64,000 bases of DNA from assembly GCA_029531795.1 (NCBI GenBank), contig JAPEIS010000006.1, positions 1,922,001-1,986,000 of the forward strand, read 5' to 3'. Shown piece after piece: positions 23,216 through 35,523 of this stretch; within the stretch, counting starts at the first letter, position 1, and the number at the start of each line of letters is the position of its first letter. The notes beneath the pieces are model-generated. The model did not search any database. It worked only from the letters and a program-made list of their open reading frames with translations, and had not been told where the DNA came from. The position numbers and the translations under genes were made by a program. The stretch comes from Sclerotinia nivalis. Its lineage: Eukaryota > Ascomycota > Leotiomycetes > Helotiales > Sclerotiniaceae.

Positions 23216-23469
23216 TTTGATATAAATCGTTATCAGACAAAAGCTTTATATATATTATGTCTATTCATTATTGTAATTCGAAATTTATCTTTTATTAAAG
23301 AAATAAATAATTGAACAAATCTAATAATATTGTTTGTTATCGTTCTATCGATACTTGATCGATTCTATTTTATCTATATTATAATAAATAATAAATACAA
23401 AGGATATACTTTCATAAATCGAAATTGAATTAAAATTATTAAACTTTCAATATACAAATTATCTATTTT
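23216..23469 (+). pseudogene. Element A protease, N-terminal part
   Basis: Homologous to the C segment at 58460-58710. The retropepsin active-site region reads INNKYKGYTF near 23380, where C has MDNGYEEYTF, so the catalytic Asp and Gly have both been replaced by transitions. The frame is cut at ATTTT (23465-23469) by insertion of element B and resumes at 30306. Confidence 0.78.
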
Positions 23470-23632
23470 TGTTACAGGTTCATCCCCCTTCACCTGCACG
23501 TGATTATGTGTACCTTAGGCACACATGCATACACTCACTTCTATATAATCAGATCACCTCCTTGGTCTTCTTCCTCTCCTCGTAGTACAACTATAGATCA
23601 ACCCTACATATACCTTTTCCCTCACTGGAATA
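23470..23632 (+). repeat. Element B 5' LTR (163 bp)
   Basis: Begins TGTTACAGGTTCATCC and ends CCCTCACTGGAATA. Aligns to 30142-30305 along its length; the central block CTCGTAGTACAACTATAG is identical in both. Left flank is ATTTT. It is less mutated than the 3' LTR. Confidence 0.93.
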
Positions 23633-23718
23633 GTTTGTATTACCCTTTCAAAAGCCTTATCATTTTACAAAGTGATTTGGCCTTGCCAAATCATTTGCAG
23701 ATTTCTATATCTGTTTTC

Positions 23719-23993
23719 GACTACTTTTGCGCTATCGTAATTTGTCTACTTTTGTGTGGTCGTGTTTTTTATCTACTTTTGTATAGCTTTTTTATTCGCT
23801 TTGTGTAGCTTCTGATCTCTGATTACTTTTATACGATTATATTTATTTGTAGGCTTCTGTGTTTGTTTTTGATTGCTTTTGTACGATTGTATTTTGTGTG
23901 TGTATTGCTTTTGTATAATTGCATTTTCTTTATTGATTGCTTTTGTACAATTGTAGTTTCTCTATTGATTACTTTTGTATAATTATAATTCTT
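23719..23993 (+). repeat. Degenerate tandem repeats in element B leader
   Basis: About eight units spaced 25-40 bases apart, each built around CTACTTTTGTA or TTGCTTTTGTACGATTGTA. They lie between the 5' LTR and gag. Unit spacing is irregular and the copies have diverged. They may be a packaging, promoter or leader repeat; the function is unknown. The sequence is T- and G-rich and has no conserved reading frame. Confidence 0.7.
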
Positions 23994-24339
23994 TTTACAA
24001 TAATTTTTAGTTCTATATTTGTTGATAGCGTAACTTCTATTTCTATCGAAAGAGTTCGTACCGGAATCCAATGAGTCTTCGATCAATAGTCTATTATTAT
24101 ACAAATCTTAACAGAATTGAATACTTCGGTAATGCCAAACCTCGTTACCGATTTTGATAAACAAATTGTTTATCTGAATTATGTTTTCTTTATTATCGAA
24201 GATCGCTTTATTATTCAAGTTATCTATATTGTTATTCAAACAAATAAGATTAAGAAATACAAAGTGGAAAATATTGGGTTCTTTTGTATCTTGATCGGCA
24301 AGTAAGCTTAGTTGGATGCCGGTAGTATTGTTATTGGTC
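23994..24339 (+). other. Element B leader between repeats and gag
   Basis: About 350 bases between the tandem repeats and the first recognisable gag residues. No conserved motif is seen. A possible hairpin with arms CGGTAA and TTACCG lies near 24128-24151. The upstream end of gag could fall inside this stretch. Confidence 0.4.
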
Positions 24340-25265
24340 AGAAACCAATTATTCCCTGTCAAATTCAGAAGGATTTGTTTATTTTTAAAGGCGAAAGATC
24401 TAATATTCTTGTTTGTTAAGAGGATTATCAGTTCTAGAAGTTGAATTTGTAATTTTGTTGGATAATCGATTTATAATTTTTTGTTTTCGAATAAAAGAAG
24501 ATTAATTATGTTATTAATCTTTTCGATAGTCAAATGTAACAAAAATGCATTACAAATATCATCAGATTTATTAACAATTCTATTTATTTTGATTCTGCTA
24601 CTTCGTTTTTGGCCAAATTGAATAAATTATATATCTCTGTAGATATTGAAAAAGAAGCTTCGTTCAAATTCGACAAATTTTTTATAGATTCAAAGGAATC
24701 CTTTTCGGTTTTCTTCTTTATATTGTTTTATTTAACTAATTCTTGTTACAAGTTTGATTGCAAGATCGTTAATGCGATGAAACAAAAGATTACTATCCCT
24801 CTCCGAATTTTGATTATTGATAATTCAAACTTTTGTATTGTTGATGATGTTAATGATTAACAAAAGAAATTCTTTACTTGAAATTAGAATCTTTGTAACG
24901 TCGAGTATTATAACAAAAATTTTGGTAATGCATTTGTTGTTGATAATAATGATTCTATAAATCTTGATGTAATGAAATGAAAGGGATAATAACAAAAAAA
25001 TTAGCAAAATAAGAAAAAGAAATTTAATCTTGTAGTTTCTTGTAATTGTTATAGTAAAATCGATTATCTTTAGGTTGATTGTTATGTTATTTATAATATT
25101 AATAGTAATCTTTTTTCCAGCAAATAGGCTTTTATTAATGTTTTTTTTAATTAATTTAGCCCTTGTTCAATATACTATCATTCCAACTTTCCGAGGTGCT
25201 AATAGATCTAACAATAATTGTGGTGGATTTCGAGGAGGATATATTGGTAATTGGGTACAAGACTA
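24340..25265 (+). pseudogene. Element B gag
   Basis: Gag-like frame 3 segment containing FKGERSNILV near 24390, LAKLNKLYISVDIEKE near 24610 and a downstream zinc knuckle near 25030. As read, the knuckle is CNCYSKIDYL, then a stop, then VDC. This fits C-x2-C-x4-H-x4-C if the second Cys and the His have each become Tyr. The homologous gag of element F (62702-63480, minus) shares LKKFDDFYISIDIE. Several stops interrupt it. Confidence 0.75.
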
Positions 25266-25489
25266 ACAATAGTTGAATCAGATACAATAATAAAATTATA
25301 TCGAATCAGAGGAGGTTGTCTTTATATCTGGTTCAGTTAAGGAAAGTCTTGAATAAAGAAAAGATTAATTTTTGCAAAAAATCGTTTGTAAAGGAATACT
25401 AAAAACAAAAAGGTAAATTGAGGAATGGATAAATATGAATCATTATAATTCAATTTTATGAATAGTAAATCTCTATTTGTTAAAATCAT

Positions 25490-25810
25490 TATATTCTTTA
25501 TATATGAAAACCCTTTTATTGTTACAAATTTTATTGATAATGGATACTTCAAAGAAGTCTTCATTGATTATTCTTTTATCTTTAAATATAATATCAAAAT
25601 ACAATTCTTACCTTTTCCTTGCAAACTTTGATTTACTGATGAAAAGGTCGCCGATAGAATTATAGAATATTTTGTAATGGAAATTGTTATAAAGGATCAT
25701 TATAAATATTGGTTTTTTTTTATATTATTCAATTTTCATTAGAAATATTATTAATCTTTGGTTTATCATAATTGTAATGTTATAATTCTATTATCAATTG
25801 GACAGAGATA
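25490..25810 (+). pseudogene. Element B protease
   Basis: Retropepsin-like region with active-site motif FIDNGYFKEVF near 25530 and a second conserved stretch VYHNCNVIILL near 25765. The homologue in F reads LINNRYSGKIF (56060-56380, minus). Family proteases have D-S/T-G; Ser to Asn by a single G-to-A change would give the D-N-G seen here. It lies in frame 3, like gag. Confidence 0.65.
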
Positions 25811-28420
25811 AGTTTAATATTTTTTTCAAACTATTGTATTTCCAATTACTCGATGTGTTATGATTTAGAATTAATTAGTGTACCCACGATTTCATTTTTG
25901 ATTAAGGATCAAAAGGATCTAACAAAAGTTATTCTACAATAAATTATCGATATTATCGAATTTTTAAATAAATTCCTTATTGATTTTGATATAAAAGCTA
26001 AATATATAGATTATAAATATCGCTTTCCTTATATCAAAGATTGTTCAGAGGATGATACCGATTCTCTATTTATTCAAATGTTTTTTGTTTTTAAAGAAGC
26101 TTTTTATAAAAAACCTTCTATCGAAGAGATATCAGATGAGGGTTATATATTATAATCTGACAATTCTTCTGTTGATTTTGAATTTCAGCAAGGTTTGATA
26201 TCTAATATAAATCATTATCGAACAAAGTACTACGGGGAATCAAATAATCAGATATAAATGATTTCCAATTATCTATATCCAAAATCGATTTTGAAGGTTG
26301 CAAATCGATATCGTTTTGTTTATAATCCAAAAAACCGTTTGCCCTTATTTTCTATTAAAGAACTCTCTATATCCATCTATAAAAATACAAGCCCAAATAT
26401 AAATAATATTCGTTGATTACAAATTTTTAACTTTGTTTCGTTTTGTCAATAAAATAATATTCAGGTTATTCGATTAATATAAAATGAATTAAATGTTATA
26501 TAGAAAACTATTGAACAAGATTATCTGTAATAGATTATATTGTTTTTGATGTTCACAAAAAAGGATTTTCGATCGATTTTACAAGAGTAAAGTAATATAG
26601 CAAAGATACTCTCTAAAACTCCATCACAATTTTATAATTTTGTATACAATTGCTATAAACCGCTTCATCTGCAGAAGATCTCTGAAATTGATATCGATAA
26701 ATTTTTAACCAGCAAACTTTCCCTTAATGACAATCAAATACAATAAAGGCTCTTTATATAATTACAAGATAAACTTCCCGCCTTTCTTCTATATTATATC
26801 AATAAACTGCCACCTCGTTAAATCTGGAATCACAAAATTGAATTGATATTTAATAAAAAGCTACTTTACTTTAAAAACTGCCCTCTATCGTTAATGGAAT
26901 TGATAATAATGTATAAATAACTTGATAATAATCTCTCTAAAGAATTCATTCAGAAATCGAGATTACAATACATCTCTTCTTTACTATTAGTTATCAAATC
27001 TGAAAAAGGGGTCTATATCTATTAAGATTATCGAAAATTCAATAACATTACTATAAAGAATCGTTATTTATTATTTATCGTTTGTGAAATATTAAACATT
27101 CTTTGCAATATAAAAATTTATATCAAACTTGATATCATTACAGTATTCAACAAATTGCAAATCGCTAAAGGAAATGAATAGAAAATTGTATTTATTATTC
27201 ATTTTAGTCTTTTTGAATCTTTAATTATACCTTTTGACTTTTACAATGTATTTATATCATTCCAATATTATATTAATCATATACTTTTCGATAAATTGGA
27301 CAAGTATTATACTACATATTTCGATGATATCTTAATCTACTCCGATAATCCTATAAAATATAAAAAATATATTCGTCAAATAATTCAAAAGTTAATAAAT
27401 ACTGAATTACAGATTGATATCAACAAATACGAATTCGAAATTACAAAAACAAAGTATTTGAGTTTTATTATTATAACCGAAAATATCAAAATGAATTAAG
27501 AAAAGGTTATGATTATTATATTTTGAGAATTGTTTTTGTATATAAAGGATTTACAATAATTTTTTAACTTCGTTAATTTTTATTAGCGTTTTATAAAAGA
27601 TTTTTCAAAGATTTATTGTTCTCTCAACGATCTTTTGCAAAAGAATATTATATAGAAATAAACTACAGATCATACAAAGATTTTTGATATTTTAAAAAGA
27701 GCTTTTACAATAACACCGGTTTTGGTATACTTCGATTACAAACGGAAAACTATTTTGGAAACCGATATTTCCAATTGAACTTCAAAAGGAGTTCTTTCGC
27801 AATACAATAATGATAATATTTTGCATTTAATCGCTTACTTTTCATCTAAATATATAGCAATAGAATACAATTATGAGATCTACGATAAGGAATTATTCAT
27901 TATTATCAAGATAATAAAAGAATAATATTCGAAGTTCTAAAGTTTACAAAAGGAATTCGAGATTCTCATTGATTATAAGAATTTCAAGTATTTTATAACT
28001 ATAAAGGTCTTCAATCAACAATAGGTACGATAATCCGAATTTCTGTTTCAATATAATTTTTGTATAATCTATCGATCGGGAAACAAGACTATTTGATCAA
28101 ATACGCTCAACAGAAAACATGAAGATTGATCATATCGCTTTGATCCAAACGATGAGCGTTTAAAGAATCGAGAATATATTGTCCTTTCTTAGAATTGTTT
28201 TGATATTGATCTTTATAAGGATTTAATTGGGTATATCAATTTGGCATCGATGGAAACAATAATACCATTTCACGATTAATCAATTGATACTTTAATCGAT
28301 GCAATATATACTAGATCCAATATCGTAAATCAATTTATTTTTGTTTTTAATAATCTATCAATAATTAAATAGTTAAAAAAGTATTGTAAGATTCTTCGGA
28401 TCATTATATAGGATTGTTTG
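25811..28420 (+). pseudogene. Element B reverse transcriptase and RNase H
   Basis: Ty3-type RT preceded by a long spacer (25811-26650). The RT core (26860-27500) shows DYRKFNNITIKNRY near 27020, YIKLDIITVFNKLQIAKG near 27120 and the catalytic YFDDILIYSDN at about 27318, which is intact. RNase H (27700-28100) shows ETDISN near 27758 and IYDKELFIIIK near 27880. Frame 2 is used throughout, in contrast to frame 3 of gag and protease, so a frameshift or an indel separates them. Stops include 27497 and many at Trp and Gln codons. Confidence 0.88.
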
Positions 28421-29400
28421 ATTCAAAATAATAGAATTTATTATCGGAATAAACTTTGGATTCTATTAAATGATGAACTCAAACTCCAAATTATCTATTG
28501 GATTCATTTTTCTGATCCTGCTGATTATCTTGATCGAATTAAAACGATCGATTTTATCTTTTGTATATATTGATGGTTTAATATATATTTGGAAATCGTA
28601 TTCTATATGAAAGCCTACGAACTTTGTATTCGCATTAAATCGTTTAAATCGATGCCTCCCGGATTTTTGAAATTGCTGCCTATCCCTTTTCGTATATAAT
28701 CTGATATCTTAATCGATTATATTACACCGCTTCCAGATTGTATTCGTTATAATTCTACTTATAAATATATTTTGATAGTAATCTGCAAACTAATCAAAAT
28801 AAAATATTTCATTGATATATATACACTAACGATAAAAAAGCTAATCGATGTTTTTATCAATTATATTTATACGCTTCATAAACTTCCGAATAATATCATT
28901 TCTGATCAGGGAACATAATTGATATCAAGATTCTAATTATAACTTTCGGAACAATTGGGAGTTACCTTAAAACACTCTTTAGTTTTTCATTTTCAAATAG
29001 ATAATCAGATCAAATATATTAATTCGGTTCTAAAACAGTATTTATAAGCTTTTATTAATTATTATCAAAATAATTAATTGGATTGATTACTCTTAACCGA
29101 GTTTGTATCTAATAATATGATTTCTGAAACGATTGGTTGCTCGCCCTTCTTTATCAATTATAACTTTAATCTGTACCTAGGTATTGAATTTAATAAACCT
29201 TGTTCGCTGGATATGATTTTAATACAAAAACAGAAATTCTTTAAAGGTAATCGGATTGCAGATCGTATGGAATATATTTTGGAGCAACTTCGCGTTTTTG
29301 TATAACAGACAATTGCTACTTATAAGGATTATGCTAATTGTCATTGTTCTGATTCATTTCGCTATATAGTTGATTATAAAGTTTATATCAATATTAAGAA
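28421..29400 (+). pseudogene. Element B integrase
   Basis: Integrase core with ELCIRIKSFKSMPPGF near 28620, NSTYKYILIVICKLIK near 28755 (first catalytic Asp lost), IISDQGT near 28900 (second Asp retained) and QIKYINSVLKQYL near 29010 in place of the family's Q-x-E-R-x-N motif. It continues in frame 2 to SETIGCSPFFINYNFN near 29120. The HHCC zinc-binding part lies just before, about 28430-28560. Compare element F at 52205-53430. Confidence 0.86.
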
Positions 29401-29639
29401 TATGAAGACCTTATGTAAAGCAAAAAAACTAAATGATAAATAGATCAATCTTTACAAGATTATTAAGATTTATTCTTGTATTTGTTTTATTCAATTGTTT
29501 GAAAATATTAAAATCTTTTTTGTTTTTTATTATTTTTTATTATTTTCAATTCATATTAATCTTTATTTCTTGGTTCAAATAATGATTAACGAGTCAAAGT
29601 CTTTGATTATACGGGATAGAGTTTTGGAGTAGGACGATA

Positions 29640-29840
29640 ATGAAAATGAATCTATTCAAAAATGGATATTTGAAAGAATTTTAGATAATTACAATAAAAA
29701 TAACCATCATTATTTGGTTAAATAGAAATACTACACATCAATTTGATAATCAGTTAATGATTTAAAGAATAACGAAAAGATTCTTATCGAGTATCATTGT
29801 TTTTACCCAAAGAAGTCAAAACCATCAGTTTGGATTCTAA
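29640..29840 (+). pseudogene. Element B integrase C-terminal chromodomain
   Basis: Motif string WIFERILDNYNKNNHHYLVK, followed by a stop at a former Trp and KYYTS, then LKNNEKILIEYH. This matches the chromodomain at the end of chromovirus integrases, which binds modified histone and guides insertion into heterochromatin. Element F carries the same block at 46340-46565. This identifies B and F as chromoviruses. Confidence 0.82.
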
Positions 29841-30128
29841 AGTATTCCGACGCTGCTATATTGCAATCAGAACTATAGAATTTGCAATCGAAGTTATATA
29901 ATGAGATTGCTACGTCCATTCTACAAAGATCCATTCGCACTAAGATTATTCATTTCGTCTAAAAGTATATTATATATTATTACAATAGAAGATATAGCGT
30001 TTGGGATATCGCATATTGAAGAATATTATACATTTTTGATTCGGGGATCTAATTAAAGGAAGGGACCTATATTTTTTCTTTATTTTTCTTTATTTTTTAA
30101 TGTCTATTTGGGGTCAAATAGGTTTTTT

Positions 30129-30141
30129 GAGGAGGGGGTAC
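30129..30141 (+). other. Element B polypurine tract
   Basis: GAGGAGGGGG followed by TAC directly precedes the 3' LTR. This is the expected primer site for plus-strand DNA synthesis, and it is unusually G-rich for this window because it contains no CpA or TpG. Confidence 0.75.
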
Positions 30142-30305
30142 TATTACAAATTCATCCCCTTTTACCTGTATGTAATTATGTGTACCTTAGATATACATGT
30201 ATATACTCACTTCTATATAGTCAGATCATCTTTTTGATCTTCTTCCTCTCCTCGTAGTACAACTATAGATCAACCCTACACATACCTTTTTCCCTCACCG
30301 TGATA
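30142..30305 (+). repeat. Element B 3' LTR (164 bp)
   Basis: Begins TATTACAAATTCATCC and ends CCCTCACCGTGATA, the mutated counterpart of 23470-23632. It is followed by ATTTT, identical to the left flank of B. It has more C-to-T and G-to-A changes than the 5' LTR. Confidence 0.93.
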
Positions 30306-32371
30306 ATTTTGTTCGAAGTTATTGAATTTGACAGGAAAATACTATCTGAAAATTAAATAGATTGTTATATTCTAATCGATTTATAAATCAACGATTATTA
30401 TAAGAAAAAATTAAAAATCTATATTATTGAATTAATTTATTATCTGATTATCCTAAAATTGATCTGATTAAAAAAATACAATCTCTATATCGGATTTATA
30501 TTTAATATCTTTTGTTTCGATAACGAATTCTACCGAAAATCCTGTAATATATCTATACAATTATCGAGGGTCCGAACTTTATCTGATATCTTTATCAAAA
30601 TCCATTCTGTTTATTTATTGCTTTATTCTAAAATATTAAAGAAAAAAGATATAACAAATATTTCAATCCGAATTTGCTCGATGTATATCTATCGAAGCTA
30701 CAAGATATTCCAAACTAATATCGATTTGATAAACCGAATTCTAAAAGAAAAAGAAAACTCTATTTCCGAAAATCTGTTTACTGAATTCCGTTTATAGATC
30801 AATATATTTTCTTTATATAATATTAATAAATTATTTCTGTATTATTTATATGATTATAATATCCGATTGTAAGATAAAACTAAGCTATTGTTTAGAGTCC
30901 TGTATTCGATATCTCAAAATGAATTAAAAGCTTTATAAAAATAATTAAAGGAAAATCTAATAAAAGGATTTATCTAATTGAATTTCTTTATTTTTGTTTC
31001 GTTTATTCTATTTGTTAAGAAATCTAATAATAATCTTTGATTCTATATAGATTATTATATATTGAATAATCTATCTATAAAAGATCGATATCTATTATCT
31101 TTAATCAAGGAATCCTTGAATAATCTGAAAAGAATAAAATATTTTACAAAAATAGATATCATCTTGGTCTTTAATAATATCCGAATCAAGGAAGAATAAA
31201 AATATTTGATTACATTTTATACCCGATTCGGCTTATTCGAAACCTTCATCATACTGTTCGAATTGATCGAAATTTCAATAATGTTTTAACGATTTATCAA
31301 TAATACTTTAAAAGAATACTTGAATATATTCTATATTGTTTATTTGAATAATATTCTGATCTATAATAAAATCTATCCCGAATATATAAAGTATATACAA
31401 AAGATATTAGATATTTTACAAAAAACCGGATTATATACTAATCTATCGAAATATGAATTCCTAAAACCTAAAACGAAATTTCTAGATCTAATCGTAAACC
31501 AAAAAAGAATCTGAATAAATCCAATCAAGATTAAAACGATAATCGATTAGAAAACGCTGAAGAATTTAACGAATATACAAATGTTTATAAAATTCAATAA
31601 CTTTTATCGATATTTTATTTATGATTTTTTTTCAATTATTTATTCAATAATAAATCTAATCAAAAAGGATATAATCTTTCAATAAAATCTTATTTATAAA
31701 AAATCGTTTTCGAATCTGAAAACTATATTTATAGTAATATCTATATTAACCTTTTTCGATTAAAAGAAAAATATAATTTTAAAAACGAATATATTGGATT
31801 ATATATCTACTAAAATCCTTTTCTAATATAATAATAATAGAATTCTAAAATTTATTATATATTTCTCAAAGAAATATTCTATTATTAAATATAATTACAA
31901 GATTTATAATAAAGAATTACTAATAATTATCCATTATTTCAAAGAATAACAATCCGAATTAAAAAACACTTTTTTTTTAATCAAAATCATTACAGATTAT
32001 AAGAATCTAGAGTATTTTACAATAACAAAATTATTGAACTATCGTCAAACCTACTAATCTGAATTTCTATCCCATTTCAATTTCAAGATTATATATCGTT
32101 TTAGAAAACAAAAAACGAAACCTGATATTCTAATCAGGAAATTAAAAGATTTATTTAAAAAAAAGAATGAATACTTTCTTTATCAAAATCAAACTATTCT
32201 GAAAACTGAAAATCTAAATATAGATCTGTTTTCTATCATTAATCCAAAAAAGAAAATTCGTTTCGTAATTATAATCTATAATCAAATCTATATCAATACT
32301 CTATTATTCATTTATAATTCTGAACTATCTATTGGTGAACTTAGATTATCTATTTGTAAACCTGAATTATT
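30306..32371 (+). pseudogene. Element A protease end, reverse transcriptase and RNase H
   Basis: Resumes the protease frame right after B (GTTCGAAGTTATTG, as in element C). RT core at about 30890-31560: [17 protein letters not shown] near 31045, [16 protein letters not shown] near 31140, and catalytic YLNNILIYNK near 31345, where Y-x-D-D has lost both Asp. RNase H at 31690-32160, with [20 protein letters not shown] near 31865. The spacer 32160-32371 is the less conserved part before the integrase. Confidence 0.87.
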
Positions 32372-33750
32372 TACAGTACTTACGCACAGATAATGGCCGG
32401 CCGGATTTCACCCGGAATTATTTATCAATATCATTCTATTTAATCTTATTTATTAAATCAACGTTTCATTATTTTAATATAAAATTTTGATATATTTGAG
32501 ATCTATATATATATTTTAATAATATAAAAAAATTATATTGTTACCTTACTTTAAACCTTTAATATTTAGTATATTAATTATCAGCCACAATATAAGCCTT
32601 TATTCTATTCGATATACTAGCCTTCAATTTTTCGAATAATTTATCATCCAATATATCCTAAACTGTTTATAAAGCACTCTTCAATCTTTATCTAGTATAT
32701 TCTAAGATACTTTTATTTATAATAAGATTAGGAAACATCTCAAAAACATATACTTTTAGATATTACCAAATATACTCTATAGAATTCAAATCAAAGCTAT
32801 AAAAAAACCAATCTTGAATTAATAGAATATCCCTCTTTCGAAATCATACTTTTACTTTGCAAATAATATATATAAGAACATTATCTTATATAAATTGATA
32901 TTCTAAATCCAATCCTTTGAAAATAAATTCGATTTTTGTATCAAACACCTCCAAATATAAATTGATACTATACCCAAACTTTTTGGATTCAAAATCTCTA
33001 TCTATAATATAAAGATTGCTCCTTTCGATATCACAAAAGCCTCCCCAGATTATAACCTTCATATTCTTTTTTGAAGAATATATTTGAATTATATTCCGAT
33101 CTCATTTTTGAAAAGAAAAGCAGAAGATCCATTTCTGCTTTTTATTCCGTTCTCGCTTTATAAAGCATTCATCCAACCAAAAGATTAAGCTCCATTTCTT
33201 TACTATAAAGCCCCTCCACACTAAGCATTATACAAACCATTTAAGTGTATATTCTGATATAAATTCAGGCTTCTTTCTAGCTTTCCAATTGTCTATTTTA
33301 TATATATAGAAGATCCTCTTGATGATATCCCTTTTGCAATCAAGTCCACAAACTATAATGGTTTCCTGATAGATCGATTTGGGCTATAAACGTATATGCC
33401 GTATCACTATACATTCGTCTCTTTCTGAATAATACTTCTATCAGAATTTTTTGAATAAAAATTTGCCTTTATTGTACAATTGATTTATCTTAATAATGTT
33501 ATATATAGTGATATAGGCTATTCCAAGATCATCAATTTTAATAGATCTTGTACCTTCTAAGGCTTTTCCAATAATTCTATTACAATCATATAAGCTAAGA
33601 TGCTTTTGAGGAACATTATTATTATCAATTGATTTTAATAAAGTGCGTTGTAATAGCATAATTAATAAATAGAATATAGATTGTAGGAATGAAACACGTA
33701 AAAATTTATATTTACGCGTTTTCGGCCATTATCAGTGCACGGTTACTGTA
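32372..33750 (-). mobile_element. Tc1/mariner DNA transposon nested in A
   Basis: A 1375-bp element (32374-33748) flanked by TA on both sides. Inverted ends of about 28 bases share CAGTA near the tips, a GCAC box and GATAATGGCCG. The transposase runs on the minus strand. Comparison with element D (48323-48430), which lacks the insertion, shows the A spacer continuing across it. It is RIP-mutated like its host. Confidence 0.92.
32560..33659 (-). pseudogene. Tc1/mariner transposase, broken
   Basis: Reads right to left. N-terminal helix-turn-helix at 33441-33659 (LYDCNRIIGKALEG, GIAYITIYNIIK), which in the family binds the inverted repeats. The catalytic domain follows: IFWLDECFI near 33180 (first Asp), VIIWGGFCDIE near 33040, a stop then DNVLIYIICKVK near 32890 (second Asp retained), and FYSFDLNSIEYIW near 32780, the family's SPDLNPIE motif. 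The Asp-to-Glu spacing is about 34-35 residues, as in Tc1-type enzymes. Stops replace Gln and Trp codons, so no active enzyme could be made. Confidence 0.88.
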
Positions 33751-35298
33751 TAATACTTGTTAATCCAATCCCTGCCCAATTATCTGAATCTATACAATTG
33801 AAACCTTTTAAAGAATTGAAATTTCTATTCATTGAAACTTATCTATTCAATTTGCTTCTATTATCGATTCTAAAATTTTTAAAGAAGAATACTATCAGAT
33901 ATCTATATATTATATTATCCGAATATACTATAAACAATGATTTATTATATTATTATAAAAAGCTTTATATTCTTAATTACAATTCTCTAAAAACAAAACT
34001 TCTTCGAATAATTCACAATTCCTTTACTGTTGAATATCCATATCATATCTATACCTTCGAACTACTTTCTCAAAACTACTATTAATCTGAATATTACGAT
34101 TATATCTTTTATTGGATATATAATTATTATAATTGCTATTGAACCACTCTGAACTATAAAAAATAAAAAGGAGTTTTATACCCTCTCCCGATCCTATAAC
34201 AAACTTGAAAAGATATCTCAATCGATTTCATTATTTATCTTCTAAAAAGCTTTGAATATAATATAATATTTATCGTAATCGATCAATTGATCAAAATAAA
34301 ACATTTCCTATTTTATCAAAAAATCTATAACTCCAAAAAAATCTCCTATCTATTTCTGAAATATATATAAAAGCTTTATAATCTATTATAGATCATTATA
34401 TTTAATTATAAAATTCAATTTATCTTTAACTTCTAAAAGTATATTTATAAACGATTAGATATTATTTCGAAATTATCAACAATTTATTATTCTGAAATCG
34501 ATGAATAAATAGAAAAAGCAAATACAATACTCGAATAATACCTTCGCTTGTATATATCCTATCTATAAAACAATTAATCCGAATAATTATCGATCATCAA
34601 ATTCACAATTAATTCTATCTAATCTAAAAGCTTCTATTTATCACCGTTTTTTACCAATTATAGTTTTTATACTCAAATGAATTTCGAATCCGTTACATTC
34701 TTTGATCGCCCTAAAATCTTAAACACTAAGGAATTCGTTAAAAAGATAAAATCGATCATCAATCACTTGAAGATCGAACTGATCATTAATCAAACCCGCT
34801 ATTCGAAAAATACCGATTCCCATTATTCGTTTATCTATCAATACCAATTTGAAGATTTAGTTTGGCTTAATACTAAAAATATCTAAATTTTTCGTTTTCA
34901 AAAGAAATTAAACTAAAAGAACTTAGATCTCTTCCAAATCCTGAAGATTATAAATTTATATATTTATAAACTAAAACTTTCAATTTTTATAAAAAATTAT
35001 TTAATCTTTTATATTAATCTATTATATCCTATCAATAATGATTCTATCTTTAATCAATACAATTCACTCTCTTCCTTCTATCGAAATTGAAAGTATTAAA
35101 CAATTCGATATAAAAAAAGTCCTTAATTCCTAATAAAAATATTATTTAAAGCATACCATCCAATAGATAAACTATAATACACCTACCGAAAAACCTACAG
35201 AGTATTTGAAGAATATTCAAGAACTGATCCGTAATTACCACCATCATTATCTAGATAAATCTGATCCTTTTAATCATCTCAATAAAGCTTAATCTTAA
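33751..35298 (+). pseudogene. Element A integrase and chromodomain
   Basis: Starts after the mariner. Zinc-binding part around 33990-34085 (LLRIIHNSFTVEYPYHIYT), catalytic core at 34190-34600 ([11 protein letters not shown] near 34210; NYKIQFIFNF near 34405, where SD has become FN; IYYSEIDE near 34480) and the C-terminal segment 34677-34886 (FFDRPKILNTKEFVKKIK). A degenerate chromodomain at about 35075-35290 ends in RNYHHHYLDKSDPFNH. Homologues: D 46850-48310 and C 60960-62455. Confidence 0.86.
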
Positions 35299-35310
35299 AG
35301 AAGAAAATAT

Positions 35311-35523
35311 TATCACAAAATCTCTATATAAGATATATAAAGACCGTTCGGATTCTGACCCATAGAAATCGGCCCTTAGATAAGTATAGACTAGCCCCGG
35401 TCGGGGCTAGCGCTATACACAAATATATTTAAGGAACCATTCCTTCTATAGAAATATAGCTTTTCGAGCTATATCTTATTAATAAAAGTGATTTCTATTA
35501 TTCTACCTGCTGCCTCCATAATA
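35311..35523 (+). repeat. Element A 3' LTR (213 bp)
   Basis: Starts TATCACAAAATC and ends CCTCCATAATA. Same length as 21685-21897. The hairpin GCTAGCCCCG/CGGGGCTAGC persists with one change (ACTAGCCCCG in the left arm). A purine-rich AAGAAGAAAATAT (35298-35310) before it is the polypurine tract. The right flank TAAAG does not match the left flank CAATT. Confidence 0.94.

Larger units (their letters stand above)
23470..30305 (+). mobile_element. Ty3/gypsy chromovirus B, nested in A
   Basis: Complete LTR element of 6836 bp with LTRs of 163 and 164 bases and a perfect 5-base duplication, ATTTT (23465-23469 and 30306-30310). Order: leader with tandem repeats, gag, protease, RT, RNase H, integrase, chromodomain, polypurine tract, 3' LTR. 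The flanks join into the protease region exactly as uninterrupted element C reads (around 58690-58760), so the empty site is known. It is strongly mutated and has no intact gene. Confidence 0.96.
21685..35523 (+). mobile_element. Ty3/gypsy element A, carrying two nested insertions
   Basis: LTR retrotransposon with 213-base LTRs at both ends and domain order gag, protease, RT, RNase H, integrase, chromodomain. It is interrupted by element B (23470-30305) and by a mariner transposon (32374-33748). Removing both and their duplications leaves about 5.62 kb, close to element D (5639 bp), its nearest relative here. The flanking bases CAATT (left) and TAAAG (right) do not match, and LINE copy 3 does not resume on the right. 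The element is therefore a recombinant or lost its original flank. Confidence 0.92.

Noticed and set aside
23500..23808. 102-residue open frame that looks like a membrane protein
   Set aside because: It lies across the B 5' LTR and the leader repeats; its hydrophobicity comes from T-rich DNA.
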